A DNA stretch of 64,000 nt, taken from NCBI GenBank assembly GCA_021432635.1, contig MU270019.1, positions 1,051,672 to 1,115,671 of the forward strand, written 5' to 3'. Positions within the stretch are counted from its first letter, which is position 1. Each line of letters opens with the position of its first letter. The translations under genes and the position numbers were made by a program. Of this stretch, positions 46,210-58,758 are shown piece by piece. Origin of the DNA: Thozetella sp. PMI_491. Lineage: Eukaryota; Ascomycota; Sordariomycetes; Chaetosphaeriales; Chaetosphaeriaceae. Below the pieces are notes generated by a model that was not told the DNA's origin, searched no databases, and saw only the letters and a list, made by a program, of their open reading frames with translations.

Positions 46210-47812
46210 CTACAGGAAGAGAAGCCCGGCGAAGCCAATGACGACGGCGAAGGCGCTGGCGCCCAGGGTCCTCTTGACGCCCCTGGTTCCATCGTTCTTG
46301 GTAGTATCGCTGCCGCCGCAGTTCTGCGAAAAGCCAGTGGCGACGCAGGTTGTCGCGCTGCCCGTCGTGGTACCGGTGCCGCTGTCGTCACCGGTGGTGC
46401 CAGAACCGGAACCGCTGTTAGGGCTGGTACCGACGCCGCCAGAGCTGCCTCCCGGCACGGAAGCAACAGGGGCAGCCGAGGCGGTACCGCTGGCGGAGCT
46501 GCCGCTGCTGGCGCTGCCACCAGCGTCCATGTTGAGGCCGGTGCCCAGGAAGCTCTTGAGCACGGTGGGCTTGTCACCGTCGATGACACTGTTGTTGAGG
46601 GCGGCAACGTTATTGTACGTGTACGAGGTGCCCGTGTTGGTGCCTGGAGCGGTGTCGGTCTTGTAGCACTCGACCGAGATCTCGCCGAAAGTCGCGAAGT
46701 CGTATCCGTAGTTCTTGATATCGTCCGAGTTCCAGTCAATCGGACCACCCGCCCAGTCGACGGTACCCTTGGCGTTCGTGTCGGCACCACCGGGCCAGAT
46801 GGAGATCTGCAGACGAGCAGGAGTCTGGGGGTAGTTCCACGAGTTCGTCGTAGAGTTCCAAGTCTCGGACTTCTTCTTAGTACGCCCAGCGACACCGTCA
46901 ACCAGCCACGTGATGGTATCAGGGGTCCACTGGATCTCGTACGTGTGCCAGTTGTCGAAAGAGTTCGTGGCCAACGAGATGTTGCCAGAGTTCACGTCTG
47001 GGCGAGGCTGGTCAGCAACAGCCCAAGAGCGATGTCTTTTGAACGCAGTAAAGAGGTGGAAGAGAGGAGGAAGAGAGGCTTACAATCAGGAATACCCTGG
47101 AAGTAGTAGTTGGTCTGCGCAATATCCAGCTCGGTACCGACAAACTCGTAGTCGATTTCGTCCTTGACATCACTGAGCAGAATGAAGGCCGTCACGACAC
47201 CCGCTCCGCGCGAGGTCTTCAGCTTGGCCTTGATGTTGCCATACCAGATGTAGTCGGTCGTGGCCATAACCGTGCCAACGGAGTGGGCAGGCATGGTGAG
47301 GAGCACATTGCCATTGTACAGTAGTGGCTCGCCCTGGTATACCCAATCGGCCTTGGTGGCATCTCCCAGGTACTTGTCGATGACCACAGCGCCGTCCAAC
47401 GAGTCCATCTTGTACGTCTTGCTCTGGCACACCGGGGCCGGCACGCACGCGTCGAGCGAGAACGACATACGCGGGTCGCATCCTCCGAGGCAAAAGGCTC
47501 CTACGCCGCACTCGCCGTATTCTGATGCAGGTTACCGGTGTCAGTGTCATATCCGCAGGGCCTGTCGTGGAACCGCGAGCAGGCGATGCACGGGGGGGAG
47601 TAAAGAAAGGGAACACAGGCAGCCGGACTCGGTCCCAACCGCTTATGCAGGAGGAAAAATGCGAGCACGACATTCGAAGGGAAGGGATTAGGAGACTTAC
47701 GGCCGCAGCATGGCGTTTCTTTAGGGCATTTCTGGGTCAGCGAGCAGGTAGTGGCGAGCACCGTCGTGGCACCAAGTAAGGCAGCACCCAGAGGAAGTAT
47801 TCTTCGGACCAT
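46210..47812 (-). CDS. Crh-type cell-wall transglycosylase (CBM18 + GH16, GPI-anchored), 445 aa
   Basis: Three exons (47812-47701, 47521-47084, 46997-46210) close in frame to 446 codons. Crh/Utr2 enzymes link chitin to beta-glucan in the fungal wall. Order: signal peptide (RRILPLGAALLGATTVLA), a Cys-rich CBM18-like chitin-binding part (residues about 23-63, including KETPCCGQYGECGVG and FCLGGCDP), the GH16 domain with DEIDYEF at 158-164 (nucleophile E159, assisting D161, acid/base E163), and WNYPQTPARLQISIWPGG plus AGGPIDW typical of the family. Then a Ser/Gly/Thr-rich stalk (about residues 320-400) and a hydrophobic C-terminal tail preceded by small residues, the pattern of a GPI-anchor signal. 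The gene has an unusually long upstream flank (4.5 kb). Confidence 0.94.
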
Positions 47813-50800
47813 TTTGAAATTATTTACACCGACGTTCGTGTTGAGCGGCGATGCGTGTTCGGGCTGGAGAGCGCACGAGGGCGATGAGGTCGCGTGTCTC
47901 GATTGCGATATTAGTTCGTGGCTTGTTTAAGGCGAGTTATTCAAACAAGTCGCGTGTTGGCAGACACTGCAAAATATCCGGTTCGAGCGTCTGGGGACGA
48001 AAACCGTTTTATGCGGTAGCCACGATCCACCAATCGACAGGAAAATGCGTGCGAAGAGGGCCGAACGAGGACCGAATTAATTATCTCCCAGAAGGCCGTC
48101 CCGGAAGCTGTTCCTAGCGATAGAAGGTCGTCGAGTCGTCGAGCAGGATCTGCTTCGCGAGTACGAGCGACGAAATGGTGATGCAACGAGTGGTCGAAAT
48201 GAGGAGCGATCGAGGACGGGAAACTTGGACGTGCCGAGTTGATCCCAATTGCCGTGACGAAAACGACGGCGGACTCGGGAACCACGAAGAAAAATACGCT
48301 GGTAAGAGCGAATTCCTTCTTCCCACAACAAAAACAAAAAGTCGACGAGGCGACGGTAAAGCGAATGGGGGGGCGGGGGGTGGAGGTTAAAAGTCGAGCG
48401 AGAGGAAGGGGAGAGGTAAGAAAACGAGAGGCAGAGGAGGTACCGGGTGATTCCCTAAAAAGATGGCGGGCCTGAGATGGTGATGCGCCCGTTGTGGGGG
48501 AGGCAGGAGAGAGGGTGGCTCACTTCCTTGGCCCTGCTTTCCTTCCCAGTTTGGGTGGGGATGGAAGGAGCCCCATAAAATTCATGCAAGGAAAGGGACG
48601 CGAAAAAAATAGGAGCATTGACCGAGCAGCGGGCCCCTCATTGGCTGTGGGTCAACTAGCGGAGGACATGGGGGCGAGCACCGGCTGCTGGAATTGGCCA
48701 GCTGCGCTGCCCATCGAACGTCCGTGGTCAACCTAAACCTGTTGAACCTCGTATTGCAGGCCCTTTTTTACGTGAGACGCACCGATTCCCACACTACTGC
48801 TCGCTACCTCCTCCAGTCAGGCCGTCGTCGATGCGGGAAGGGGGGACACTACTGCGAGCTGGCTCGGTCGTTGTGCATCGACAGCGCTCGTGGAGGCCTG
48901 AAGCGACCGTCGTACACGATTTGAATCTTTGCCGAAACCTCACAAGGATGGTTTCTCAATAGCCGCGCCAGCAGATCCCCATCCACGAGTGCCCCCCCGT
49001 CCTCATCCGCCCCCAGTGTACGTACCGTCAGGCACCCTGTCCACCCTCCAGTGTGCCTTTGGGGAGGAGGGTTTCCCCGGCTTGGTGCCGGATCGTAGCC
49101 TGCAGGTCGGCGGCTCAGGATCTGCGTGAGCTGCACGAACTAACGTCCCGATCTGCACAGTGCGCTCATTTCCCCTTTGCCCGCCCAGAGCGCCACCATA
49201 TTAGGTTGATCGGGCGCCCGGGGAAGACCTGATAGAGCGATAATTTTGCTTGGCATCCCACAAACTGACGCTATACTATCCGTTCCAAAAAGGCTCTCAG
49301 GCAGCGCTAGGCCTCTAGAACTGGGGCTAGGCCTGCTCGACGTCGATTTAGTGTGTTTCTCTGTGTCTCTGTGTATCTTTGACTTCCGGGCCGGCGGGTG
49401 CCCCGTAGACGGCGCTTTGTTTATCGAAGGAACAGAAAGAACACCGGCTTCCCTGCTAGGCCCACATGAGCAGGCCGCATGGTTTTTCCCGACAGCAGAT
49501 GGCGAGACGGTTGATGGCCGCTTCCTAGGCACCTTCTTTGTCTGACACCTCCACCAAGCCAGCCAGCTACTTAGTGCAAGATGTCAACGGCGGGGGTGGT
49601 ACGAAGAAAGAGCCCGCACGTTCGTACCTTCAAAGTACTCGGATGGGTTCCCCAGCATAAGTCCCGAGCGGCAGTTGGGTTTGTGCGCCATAGCCGTCTC
49701 GTCAACCAACCTCTCATGAGTCGAGCTGCATCCTGTGAAACCGCCCTACTCCTCCCCTAACGGCCTCTGCTCAAGCTGAAGCCAGCTCTCACGGTCACAA
49801 ATTGCTCTTCCGCCCCAGCCTCGCCAGCTTAGCTGTCTGTGGGCATAAGCTGGCCTTTGGCAACCTGTTGGAGCGCAATCCTGCGGCTCCTGTCTCCATG
49901 GGGCAAGACATGGCGCCTTAGCTGAGATCTGGGGCGTACGAAGCACCATTTCAAGGCGGAGGTTTGCAATACGTTTCGTTCGTGCCTTTGGCCTCTCCTC
50001 CTCGTCGTTTGTTACACCGAACAAATGGAATGTTATAAAACTAGCGCCGAGGTTCGCAGCTAGCCCTCATACCCCACGGTGATGGGTATACCGGCTGTCT
50101 CAGAGTTTAGCATTTGATCCGGAATATCGAGAGAACGAGGACCCCATGAGGAGGACATTAGCTACGACTCTCTCATTCCGACCATGGTCCATCCGCAATT
50201 CTACTTACTGATTCGGTATGGACCTTCTCGTCCTTCCAAAACTATTCCTCCTCCACGGTGTAAGCCGGAAAGGTTGGTCTAGACGTTTGGCCTGTAGCGG
50301 CTGGCATTGAGTGGACACCAGAGGCGAAATGCTCCCTGGCCCACGAGCATCATTGCAGAGCTTGGAGTATGATAGAAGGAATCAAAACGTGTTTATCCCC
50401 CTTTGTATTGGAACTACATTTCATAACCTCCTGCCCTTCAAGGCTCATTAATGCGAGAACCTCCGAGGGTCGAGGAATATGCAAGCATGAGCCTTCACCA
50501 CCCTTACCTACCTTCCAAAGCACCATCTGGCCTCGCTACTTTCACGTAGCCAGTTCATCCTCTAGTCGATGAGCTAGAAGCCATAGAAACTTGATGACTA
50601 TACCGGGGTTCCCAAACCATCTCAACTCCTTACGTCAACCCAGCTCTCCCGCGATTCCCGCAGCTGCAGACCCTGAAAAAGAAAACCTCCGAGCGTACCG
50701 TCCCAACTCTCCTCTAGGTGCCAGCTGTCGCCCACCACAAGCGTGCCGGAGGCGTGGATCCGGGACGTATTTCTTGGGCGTCGTCTCCGGCATGGAATAC

Positions 50801-52361
50801 ATCCCCGAAGCGATCAATCTATTGGCATAAATCGCGATAGAAGAGGCCGTGTTCCGTGTCCCCACTTTTCTCAATTGGTGCAGGTCTTGGCGCCTGCGTG
50901 GAGGCAAAGCTGAAGTGGGCGGGCCGTCCGAAACTTCGTATCACTCCTCCCGTGGCCGGCCCGGCCAGAGAAAATTTCGAGTCATCTGGGGATCCATGAG
51001 GCCTGCAAACTTTCGTCGGACGACGTTTGGGCCGGCCTGCTGGGCTTCGTGATTTTAGGGGGTTGGCCAGCGCAGTCCCTCGATACGAGGAGGCTGAGCC
51101 CACAGAGACTAGGAAGCGAGAGGCCTGCTTGCCACCGGCAACAGGGGGATATCGCTCTCTCGAGCCGGCAGATATGACAACACAGAGAGGGGGGCAAATC
51201 CGGGGGGGGGGGGGGTTCGAAGGCGACGAGGATTCTCGGCATTCGAGCCGGCGTGTTAAGCAGCACGGAGCCAACTCTCTCGTGACGCGACAGTTAGACA
51301 GTTCAAACATGACGTCACTGCATGCTTTTGGTTGATTCAGTATCTGTGCCTTACAAGGATCCTGTAGCCCCTAGGCAGTCCCTCAGTGGGACTTCAAGGA
51401 AAGCACGAAGACATTGCGAAGAGCAGGGGTGTGTCATGGCAGTCTTGCTTCGTAGATAGCGGAGATCTGAATGCTGTGTTGCACAGCACTCCTGACAAAG
51501 AGGAGACGCCGCGCAAGACTGACGGGAAGATCGTGAACGCGCAAAGAAAGGGACCATACTATTTGGGTATTGCGATAACATCCACACCACTCGGCGGTGC
51601 ACTCGAATCAGATTGCTCTCAGCACTGAACCATCCCTATTGCCCTTCCATCCTGCCCTGTTTGTCCTCCCCTCCAGCCCATAGCGCAACCTCGAAAGCAG
51701 ATCCTAGATCCTCCATCTCCAGAAAAATGACCCTGCGCACAAGGAGAAAAGAGAAGAGTACCCGTCGCGACCCTAGCGGACTCCTTGCTCGTGCGCCGTT
51801 TAAAGCAGTTAGAGAGTACGGGCATCCTTTGAAGTGAGGCCAAGTCCATCATCATTATCCCTTAATCGTCGCACCAAACCAGCGAGCAGCAAGCAAGATT
51901 CGTGTCCTCGTTCCAGTCGGGGTATTGTGACGAGGCTTCGCAAGTAAAACCACGACCAGCGTCCGGGGCGGGCCCCTTAGGCATGGGGAGCCTCGCTTCC
52001 GGCGCCGGCACGACCATATTAAGCGCACAACCACCCGTCGAGAGACGCAGTAGGTGCAGAAGGCAGGCGAGCAAAGAGCTGCTGTCCATCCATATTCTTC
52101 GGGGAATGGGAGAAAAGAGAAGTGTTTGTCCCGGGCGAAAGCACCCCTGCTCGACGCAATGAAGATGAAGACGAAGCTCCGGGACGGCTTGGTACACAGG
52201 AAGAAATGGAGCCCAAGACACCTCGCTAAGAAAGACCATAGAAATGTCGACGAATCCGGGTCAAATGGCAGTTTTTTGGTTTTCCATCCCACCCAGCGCC
52301 TTCCATGAGCGCGAGAACAATACGATCGGGCGCAGGGGTCCCACAAAGACAAGGTCGTCCT
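47813..52361. other. 4.5 kb gene-free interval upstream of the Crh gene
   Basis: Lies between the Crh start and the Myb gene stop, both on the minus strand. Contains a 14-nt G run (51202-51215). Open frames on both strands are short and lack domain-like sequence. A tRNA T-arm-like hairpin near 51912-51928 has no matching acceptor or D arm. No gene supported; may be an extended promoter or a non-coding transcript. Confidence 0.5.
51202..51215 (+). repeat. Poly-G tract, 14 nt
   Basis: Uninterrupted G run on the plus strand in intergenic DNA; the only long run in this orientation among four C/G runs noted. Confidence 0.95.
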
Positions 52362-54501
52362 CTACCGACCGCTCTTAGGCTGGCTGAAGAGATCGGGGAA
52401 GTGCTCTTTGGCGTACTGCTCGCAAGCCTAGACAGGGGAGATCCCAGCGTTAGTCTCTTTGGCTCGGGATGAAATGGAGGTCGTTTATGTGAGTCTCTTA
52501 GAGAGTCCTCGCAGACAAGGCGGAGGGCTAAACATTGGTGGGGGGGAGTGTACCTTTGCGGGCTTGCCAACCTTCTGGCCGATCGTCTTCCACTTGTTGT
52601 TCTCATACTCCTTGATGGCATTCAGGAGGGCAGCGCTCTACGGAGGCACGCGAGTTAGACAATTGCCACATGGACCGGACCGTGACGTAAATTTCACAGG
52701 TGCAATAGAGAAGCATACCTCATCCTCGGCAAATTCAGCATAGTGCATATCCTGCACAGGACTGTTAGCATGGGCGGATCTCCACAGCAGGTCGGAGCGC
52801 CAGGATACGGACCTTGTACCAGTGCTTCTTCACACTTCCCTCGGTTCGGGTAGGGAACGTCTAGATCAAGTCAGCCTCTCGCAGCAAGTCACTCTCTACG
52901 CACATGTACCGACCTTGGCAATCTCAGCCCAGCTGTTGCCAGCATCTCTCATCTGCTTCAGGCGATGCTCCTCCGCCGGCGTCCACGGGGTATTTGTGCG
53001 GTTCTTCTTCGCCGGGGGCGGTCTCGCGCTGCCGTCATCAACGGCGGCGGGTTGTGGGGGCGGCGCGGGCTGGGCTTGTGTCGGGGCAGGCACAGGTGTC
53101 TGCTGAGTCGGCGCCTGAGGAATCGGAGGTGGGATGGCTGTCTGCTGCTGCGGAACCGGCTGGGGCGCCGGCTGGCCGGGGCCGTGCGGCGGAGCGTGCT
53201 GAGAGGGATGCGGGGGAGCGTGTTGCTGTGAGTGTTGGGATGGGTGCTGCTGGGGATGTGGCGGATGCTGGGCATGTTGCTGGTGCTGAGCATGCGCGGC
53301 CATCTGCTGCTGGTGCTGGGCGGCGTGAGCAACTGGGTGTGCCTGGTGCTGCTGGTGCGGGTGCTGCTGCTGAGCCTGCTGCTGCTGCTGCACCTGTTGC
53401 TGGGCCTGCTGGTGAGCATTCGACGCCGGGCGCTTCCGTCTCGGAGCGGCCGCGGCAGCGGGCTTCGGGGTGGGCTGCTTGGGCTGGGCCTGCTGCTGCG
53501 GAGCATGGCTTATCGGCTGCTGCTGCTGGACGAGCGGAGCATGCTGCTGGTGGGGCGGCGGCTGCTGGACTTGTTGCTGCTGCTGAGAGGGGGGTTGCTG
53601 ATAGCGGAAGTCTATGGGCTGGGGAGGCGGCTGCTGCTGCTGCTCGCGCGGCTGGCCGTAGTGCTGGTTGCTATACCAGGCATGATTAGCAAAGGGTGTC
53701 TGGGCAGGCTGCTGTTGCAGCGACGGCATGGACGGCGCGGGCTGCTGCCATGATCGCGGGTCCGTCGTCCGGGCCTTCTTCATCGCAGGCAGCGAATGAC
53801 CCGGAGCGGAGGGAGAGACGTGTCCGGGGAGGCCCTGGGCATGAGGCACCAGGACGGCACCAGGACGGCGACGCTGCGGCGGCGACGACGACGGCGACGG
53901 GAGGGGCACGGTCGCGGTCGCGGCGGAGACGAACTGGTCTTAAGGAAGAACGGATCGCGGGTAAGGGACTAGGGAGTGCGGGAAACTGTGGGGGATGATG
54001 GGGCACGGGGAGAAAATCCGAAGGGGGGGAGGGGTGTGCAGGCTCAAAGGATGGAGATGGGGCTCGAGGTTTATTTTGGCGTCGGGGTCGGGGATGGACG
54101 TTATCCCAAAAGTTCAGGGTTCTCGCGCGTTGGAGGGGGGGTTGTAGTAGGTACACTGATTGTGTACAGCGGTTTGGGCGCAAGGGGAGGTAAGGGAAGG
54201 AAGGGTACATGGGTAGGGTACAATACATAAAATGGGGGCGCGGTCGGGTCTTTGAGGGCGGTAGGGTATGTCAAGGTATGCTAAGGCAGGGAAAGTGTGT
54301 GGTGAGAGTGGAGGAGGGAGGGAGGGACATGGAGGTGGCCGCCTGGGGGTGGGAAGGGAAGGGGGAGGACAAGGGAAGGGGGGGGGAAAAGATACCAGCA
54401 GGTACAAGAAGCGGAGGTACTTACTGGAGGTCATTGTTGGGGTGGTTGGTGGAGTTGTAGAGGTACTCCGGCTGCATAGGATTAATCGTCCACTGCTGCA
54501 T
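52362..54501 (-). CDS. Gln/Pro/His-rich Myb/SANT-domain protein
   Basis: C-terminal exons are clear and in frame: 53933-52914, 52860-52813, 52751-52719, 52637-52554, 52427-52362. They encode two Myb/SANT-like helix sets: TPWTPAEEHRLKQMRD, NSWAEIAKTFPTRTEGSVKK and KEYENNKWKTIGQKVGK, ending HFPDLFSQPKSGR. Before them lie about 250 residues dominated by Gln, His and Pro (prion-like composition) and an Arg/Lys patch (APRRKRPAS), a likely nuclear signal. The first in-frame ATG of the large exon is at 53783. A likely upstream exon begins at 54501 (MQQWTINPMQPEYLYN) and ends at 54425 with a good GTAAGT donor, but it does not join the large exon in frame with any acceptor I can see, so an additional small exon or another start is needed. 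Probable DNA-binding regulator; targets unknown. Confidence 0.75.
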
Positions 54502-56072
54502 GGTCTGTGGAGGGGCAGCGTTAGCTATCAGCGGGCCCCAAAATCGACGATTTTCGCGATTGCCACGGCCAAAGCACTCGATGACACCAGGGGCGCGCTG
54601 GCCTGGCCCCAATGCTGGTGCAATTGAGGCCGAGACGGCCGTCGCGATGGATTCACGGCCAGTGGACGCCGCGGGCGCCCGGGCGGGTTTGCGCGTCGCG
54701 CCCGGGCCCCAGCAGCTCCTTCCAACCGGTTCCAGCAGCACGCCCACGCGGCGGGAGCGCCGAGGCGACGACGAGTAGTGGGCAGGAAGGAAGGGGAAAC
54801 CCCAGCAGGGAGCGAGTCCGAGGCGACGACACTGTGGCCGCTATTGCTTCGTCCCGGGCAACCGGGATGGAAAGCAAACGGGGGCGGGTGCAGCATCGCG
54901 CGTCGAATCCATCGCCGGGGGAGCGACTCGAGTCGACAAAGCAAGCATCGCAGGATGGGGAACGACAGGTAAGGTACTTACGGGCAACCGGTACTCAAAA
55001 CCGTGAGGCCTGGGGGTGCATAAAAATACCAAACGGCGATGGTGGGCTTCGGTCCTGCGTGGAGGTTGAAAAGGTACTCGCAAGTGACCAGGCGACGAGG
55101 ACTTGAGACGTGCTCCAAAAAGGACCTCTCCTAGCAGAAGTACCTCGACCGGGAAAGAACGAGGGGGGCTGGGCGGGTTCCAGGTTGCAGAGGGGGAGGG
55201 ATTATGTGACCAAAAAGGTGACGCGAAATTTTCGGGTGGATCAGCCCTTCGGGTTGTGTGGTGTGCGTGTGTGGTGTGTGGTGGTGGTGCGTGCGTGTGG
55301 ACAGTGTGGCGAGGCAGAAGCTTTCCGCTGCCAGGAAAAGTGGGAATATGGGGCCCAAGCTTCCCTGTTGGCGGAGAGCGGGGATCAAGCTCGAGGCTTG
55401 GCGTTGGTGGGAGGTTGGGATGTGTAAATCGCGATCACGCCGCCAGTCTTTCCCGGATCTCTGGCAATTTCTTTGCTGGGCTACGGTTTTGGGGGAGACG
55501 GCCCTCGCTGCGCCTGGGGATTGGCCGATTGAAGGGGGGGGTAGCACGGGGGAAAAGGGACGGAAAGTGCGAGAAGACGGGGGGGGGGGCAGAGAGTGAG
55601 AGATGGCTCAGACGACGAGCGAAAAGTGAACAACAGGTTCTCGCGGCGTTCGTGCCTCAGATCGGACAGAGGTGTGCCTGAGGTATTGGCAATCGCGAGG
55701 GGAAGGGGCGGCAGGCGGTGTGGCGGGAGCAGTTTCATCCCCCCCCCTTGAGGCCTGTAAGAGGATGAGGGCAGCTGCTGTCCTACGATTGTGAGAACGA
55801 CCGAGAGCGCGAGTCCGTTGTGCGTGCAGGAGGAGTGAGCTGCGGGCGAAAGAGAGAATAGAAGAGAGAGGCTCTCAAGCCGGTGCGCCCGCCTTGTCTG
55901 CTGACCGATGCCGTGACTCGACGCCCGCCGCCGATGCGAGGGATCATTTGCCTAGTTTCCTTTTTTATTCCTCCCACGCCCCCCCTTTGCTGGGCGGCCC
56001 GCCGGCTTGCCTTACGCGCGCAGGTGCGCAAGACGCAGCCTGGGGCCAGAAACTCAAATCACTGGGCGCTGC

Positions 56073-56170
56073 CTGCCGTCAAAAGCTGCCGTCAAACGGT
56101 GCCGTCAAAAGATGCCGGCAAATGCTGCCGTCAACCCCCAAATGCCCAAATGCGATGCCGTCAGCCGTCA
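56073..56170 (+). repeat. Degenerate short tandem repeat, unit about TGCCGTCAAA
   Basis: About six imperfect copies of TGCCGTCAA/TGCCGGCAA separated by 3-12 nt, in the divergent promoter between the Myb and GH3 genes. The spacing is irregular, so it may be an array of protein-binding sites rather than a microsatellite. Confidence 0.7.
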
Positions 56171-58633
56171 GCTCGACGCGTCGTCTGCCGAATGCGCAAC
56201 GGTGGCAACAGCTGGCGCACAAAGGGCGCGACCAACAGAGTTTTTAACTTGGCCTTTTTGAGAAATGACGCCCTCTGCCAATGAACAAGGGCAGTCGGGC
56301 TCGGCGGAGGGATGGCTCCGCAGAGACTGGCTGGCCACCGCTATCTTTCAATCCCTCTCAATCTCTCGATCGGCGCTTTGGGTTATTCCTTGCGTGGGCG
56401 TCGGCCGGTTGGTGCCTACCTACTTCGTGCATAGTAGCTAATATGGCCCTATGACGACGATGTAGTGTCGTCCGACGGAGCAGGGGCAAACAGGGCCAAA
56501 CAGAGAGCCAAACAGGGCCGGCGCCCCACGCAAGCTACTACTACCTGGTATCTTTTTTTCTTCCCTTTCCTTTCCAGGTAGCCCCAGGTGTCAACTAGAA
56601 GAAGCATGCAAGTGTCGTACTCGAGGCGGGTGGATGCCCGAGTTTGGGGAATTTTAGGGCCGTTCCTTCGAGTGACTTGGGGGGGAAGTACAGAGACTTC
56701 CCAGGGGGGGTCGAGGGTCTTAACCCAAACTTAAAAGCTATGGTGACCCGGTCGAGAGGGCGACGGGGGGCCACTGCCAAGACCTGCGAGACCTCGCGAC
56801 ATGCATACGGGCGCACGTCGCACTCGAGGGCGATGCACAGCTAACGAAGCAGTCTCTAGCATAGCATACTGCACATAATCATGTAACCGGGGCCCATCCC
56901 AGAGCTTGACGCACGCAGCTTGTTGTCGAGAACCCGTTCGTCATCGTCTGGTTTGGTCTCCATCAACCGCCGCCGCTCTGTACTACCATCGCCCCGCTCT
57001 CCCCTCCCTCTGTCCCCTCTTGCGCCGCTAGGTGTTCATGCCCCAGTTTCTCAAGGTAGAGATGGTTAGTAGCCCCCATACCTAGTTCGAGCCAAGCAGC
57101 CTGGCGGCGGGAGAAACTGTACTTCAAATATTGGGGTGTGGCGCGACGCAACAACCCTTTCCCATCCTTTTTTTTTTTTTTGGAGAACTTCGTCGAGTAC
57201 TCTGTACTAATAGTATCTCGCTCCCCTGGCTTGGCTTACGTCCATTCATTCATTGCCGGTCGCCTCCGCTCTTTGGTCGGACTTCTCCTCCCCGCTCACC
57301 CCTTAGCTACCTTACCTTAGCTGGATCGTCCTGCGCAAGGTGCGGTGCAACTGAGCATCTATCCCCCTAGCTTGCCAAGGTAGGGGCTTCTGCCGTGCAA
57401 GTCGATATTGACGCCCGCTGCAGCCCCCCCCTTGCTTGTCACCCGGCCCAGACATTCGGTTCATCCGCCGGACGGAATTTGCACCGCCGACGAAGGAACA
57501 TCCTATGCCAAGCCCCTTCAAGGTACCTTGTCAGCAAGGTAGGTACGGAGCTAGGTGGGTAGTACGTACCGACCACCCACAGCTACATAGTACCAACCGT
57601 CCTGCCTAGCGCGGTAGAGCATGTTTCACCCTAGCTCTCCCAGAGAGAGAAATAGACGAGGTACATCCAGGGCCTCTCCCGTCGAGGAGGTACAGTACAA
57701 GGCCGCCACGCATGTCATCGGATAATGCAGATTAGAGTCCCAACGGGGAGGCTGGCTTTCCGATCCACGCCAGATCAGATCGCCTTCTAGGGACATCCCT
57801 TCCTCCTCCATGTGCCTGGCGAGGGAGCTGCCCCTGCACTCACGAACTTAGGGTTGGGGTTAAATTAGGCATTTGCCGATATGTTCCTCTTATTGCACCG
57901 CACCAGATGATTCCCCTCAGCACCTTGCAAGCACTCACAGCATGCAGTGGCCGTCAAGCAGCTGGGAGATGCCACGCCGGCTAGAGCTGGGCTAGAGCGT
58001 CTCATGACAGACTTGCGCGTGATGCATACACCCCACGTTGAAGATTCGGCAAGGACGGTTTTCCTAGACGAGTAAGTGCTGAACAACTGACAGTAGGCGG
58101 TCTGTGTCGTGCAGAAAGACGTACATATTGTACCAAGGTAGGGAACATGTAGCTTCCTCTTGCCTGCCCGCGATGCCACCCCGGGCAAGCGTTGCTCTCC
58201 CCCTGTATATCCCCTCCCGTCGCCTGGGGAGGAATGCCGGGTTGCGATTTAGCGGCTAAGGCCGCTGGGAACCGTGGATCCGGTCCTTGGCTTGTGAGGC
58301 AAAAGTGCCTCCATGCGGAGTATTCCACGCTACTCCATGACTGGTACCCAATCTGGCAGGTTTGACCGATTTCCGACATCCACGCATCCCACTCCCCGAA
58401 CCGGTGCCAGACCGGTCGCCGGGCAGCCGGGGTCTGCGTTGTCGGCATACCGACACCCACCGACTGCCATCATCGTGGCCGGCAGTTGCGCCATCGCTAG
58501 CCGCAATGAAAGGGCAGAAGTTTTTCGTATACCCGAAGCTCTAGCGGGGCCCGTCCACGTCTGAACGTGGAACCCGACATCTCAAGTGGGCCCTGATGGT
58601 ACTGGCGAGGTGCGGTAGTGTTATGTACTTGGG

Positions 58634-58648
58634 TATATATATATATAT
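58634..58648 (+). promoter_or_regulatory. Alternating TA stretch, possible TATA region of the GH3 gene
   Basis: TATATATATATATAT about 110 bp upstream of the GH3 start codon, at a distance that fits a fungal core promoter. Assignment is inference from position. Confidence 0.4.
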
Positions 58649-58758
58649 GCCTACAGTACCTTGGAAATGAACTAGTGGGCATAAGTCTCGATGACTCTAT
58701 TAGGGCCCTGTACCGTCTTCTTCACGCCAGTGGTCTTCTTGGCCCGTTGCAATCTACG

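Larger units (their letters stand above)
54502..58758. other. 4.2 kb divergent promoter interval, Myb gene / GH3 gene
   Basis: No supported gene. It holds a degenerate TGCCGTCAA repeat (56073-56170), a T14 run (57168-57181), clustered AGGTAGG/GGTACC-type words (about 57510-57610, including the palindrome CAAGGTACCTTG at 57519-57530) and an alternating TA stretch at 58634-58648, about 110 bp before the GH3 start. Open frames such as 55103-55681 are Gly/Arg-skewed and not called. Confidence 0.5.

Noticed and set aside
46204-47106. 300-codon frame antisense to the Crh gene
   Set aside because: Arg/Val/Gly-rich mirror of the GH16 and Ser/Gly stalk exons; no independent motif.
51900-51945. tRNA T-arm-like hairpin (5-bp stem with 7-nt loop)
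   Set aside because: No matching acceptor stem, D arm or anticodon arm upstream, and the loop lacks the required purine.
52904-53689. 261-codon Ala/Gly-rich frame antisense to the Myb gene
   Set aside because: It is the complement of the Gln/His/Pro tract; CAG/CTG repeats keep all frames open.
55103-55681. 192-codon Gly/Arg-rich plus-strand frame
   Set aside because: No domain-like content, lies in purine-rich promoter DNA.
57690-57760. Sequence whose minus-strand reading (WDSN) recalls the reverse of a tRNA T arm
   Set aside because: No five-base-pair T stem or cloverleaf can be built around it.
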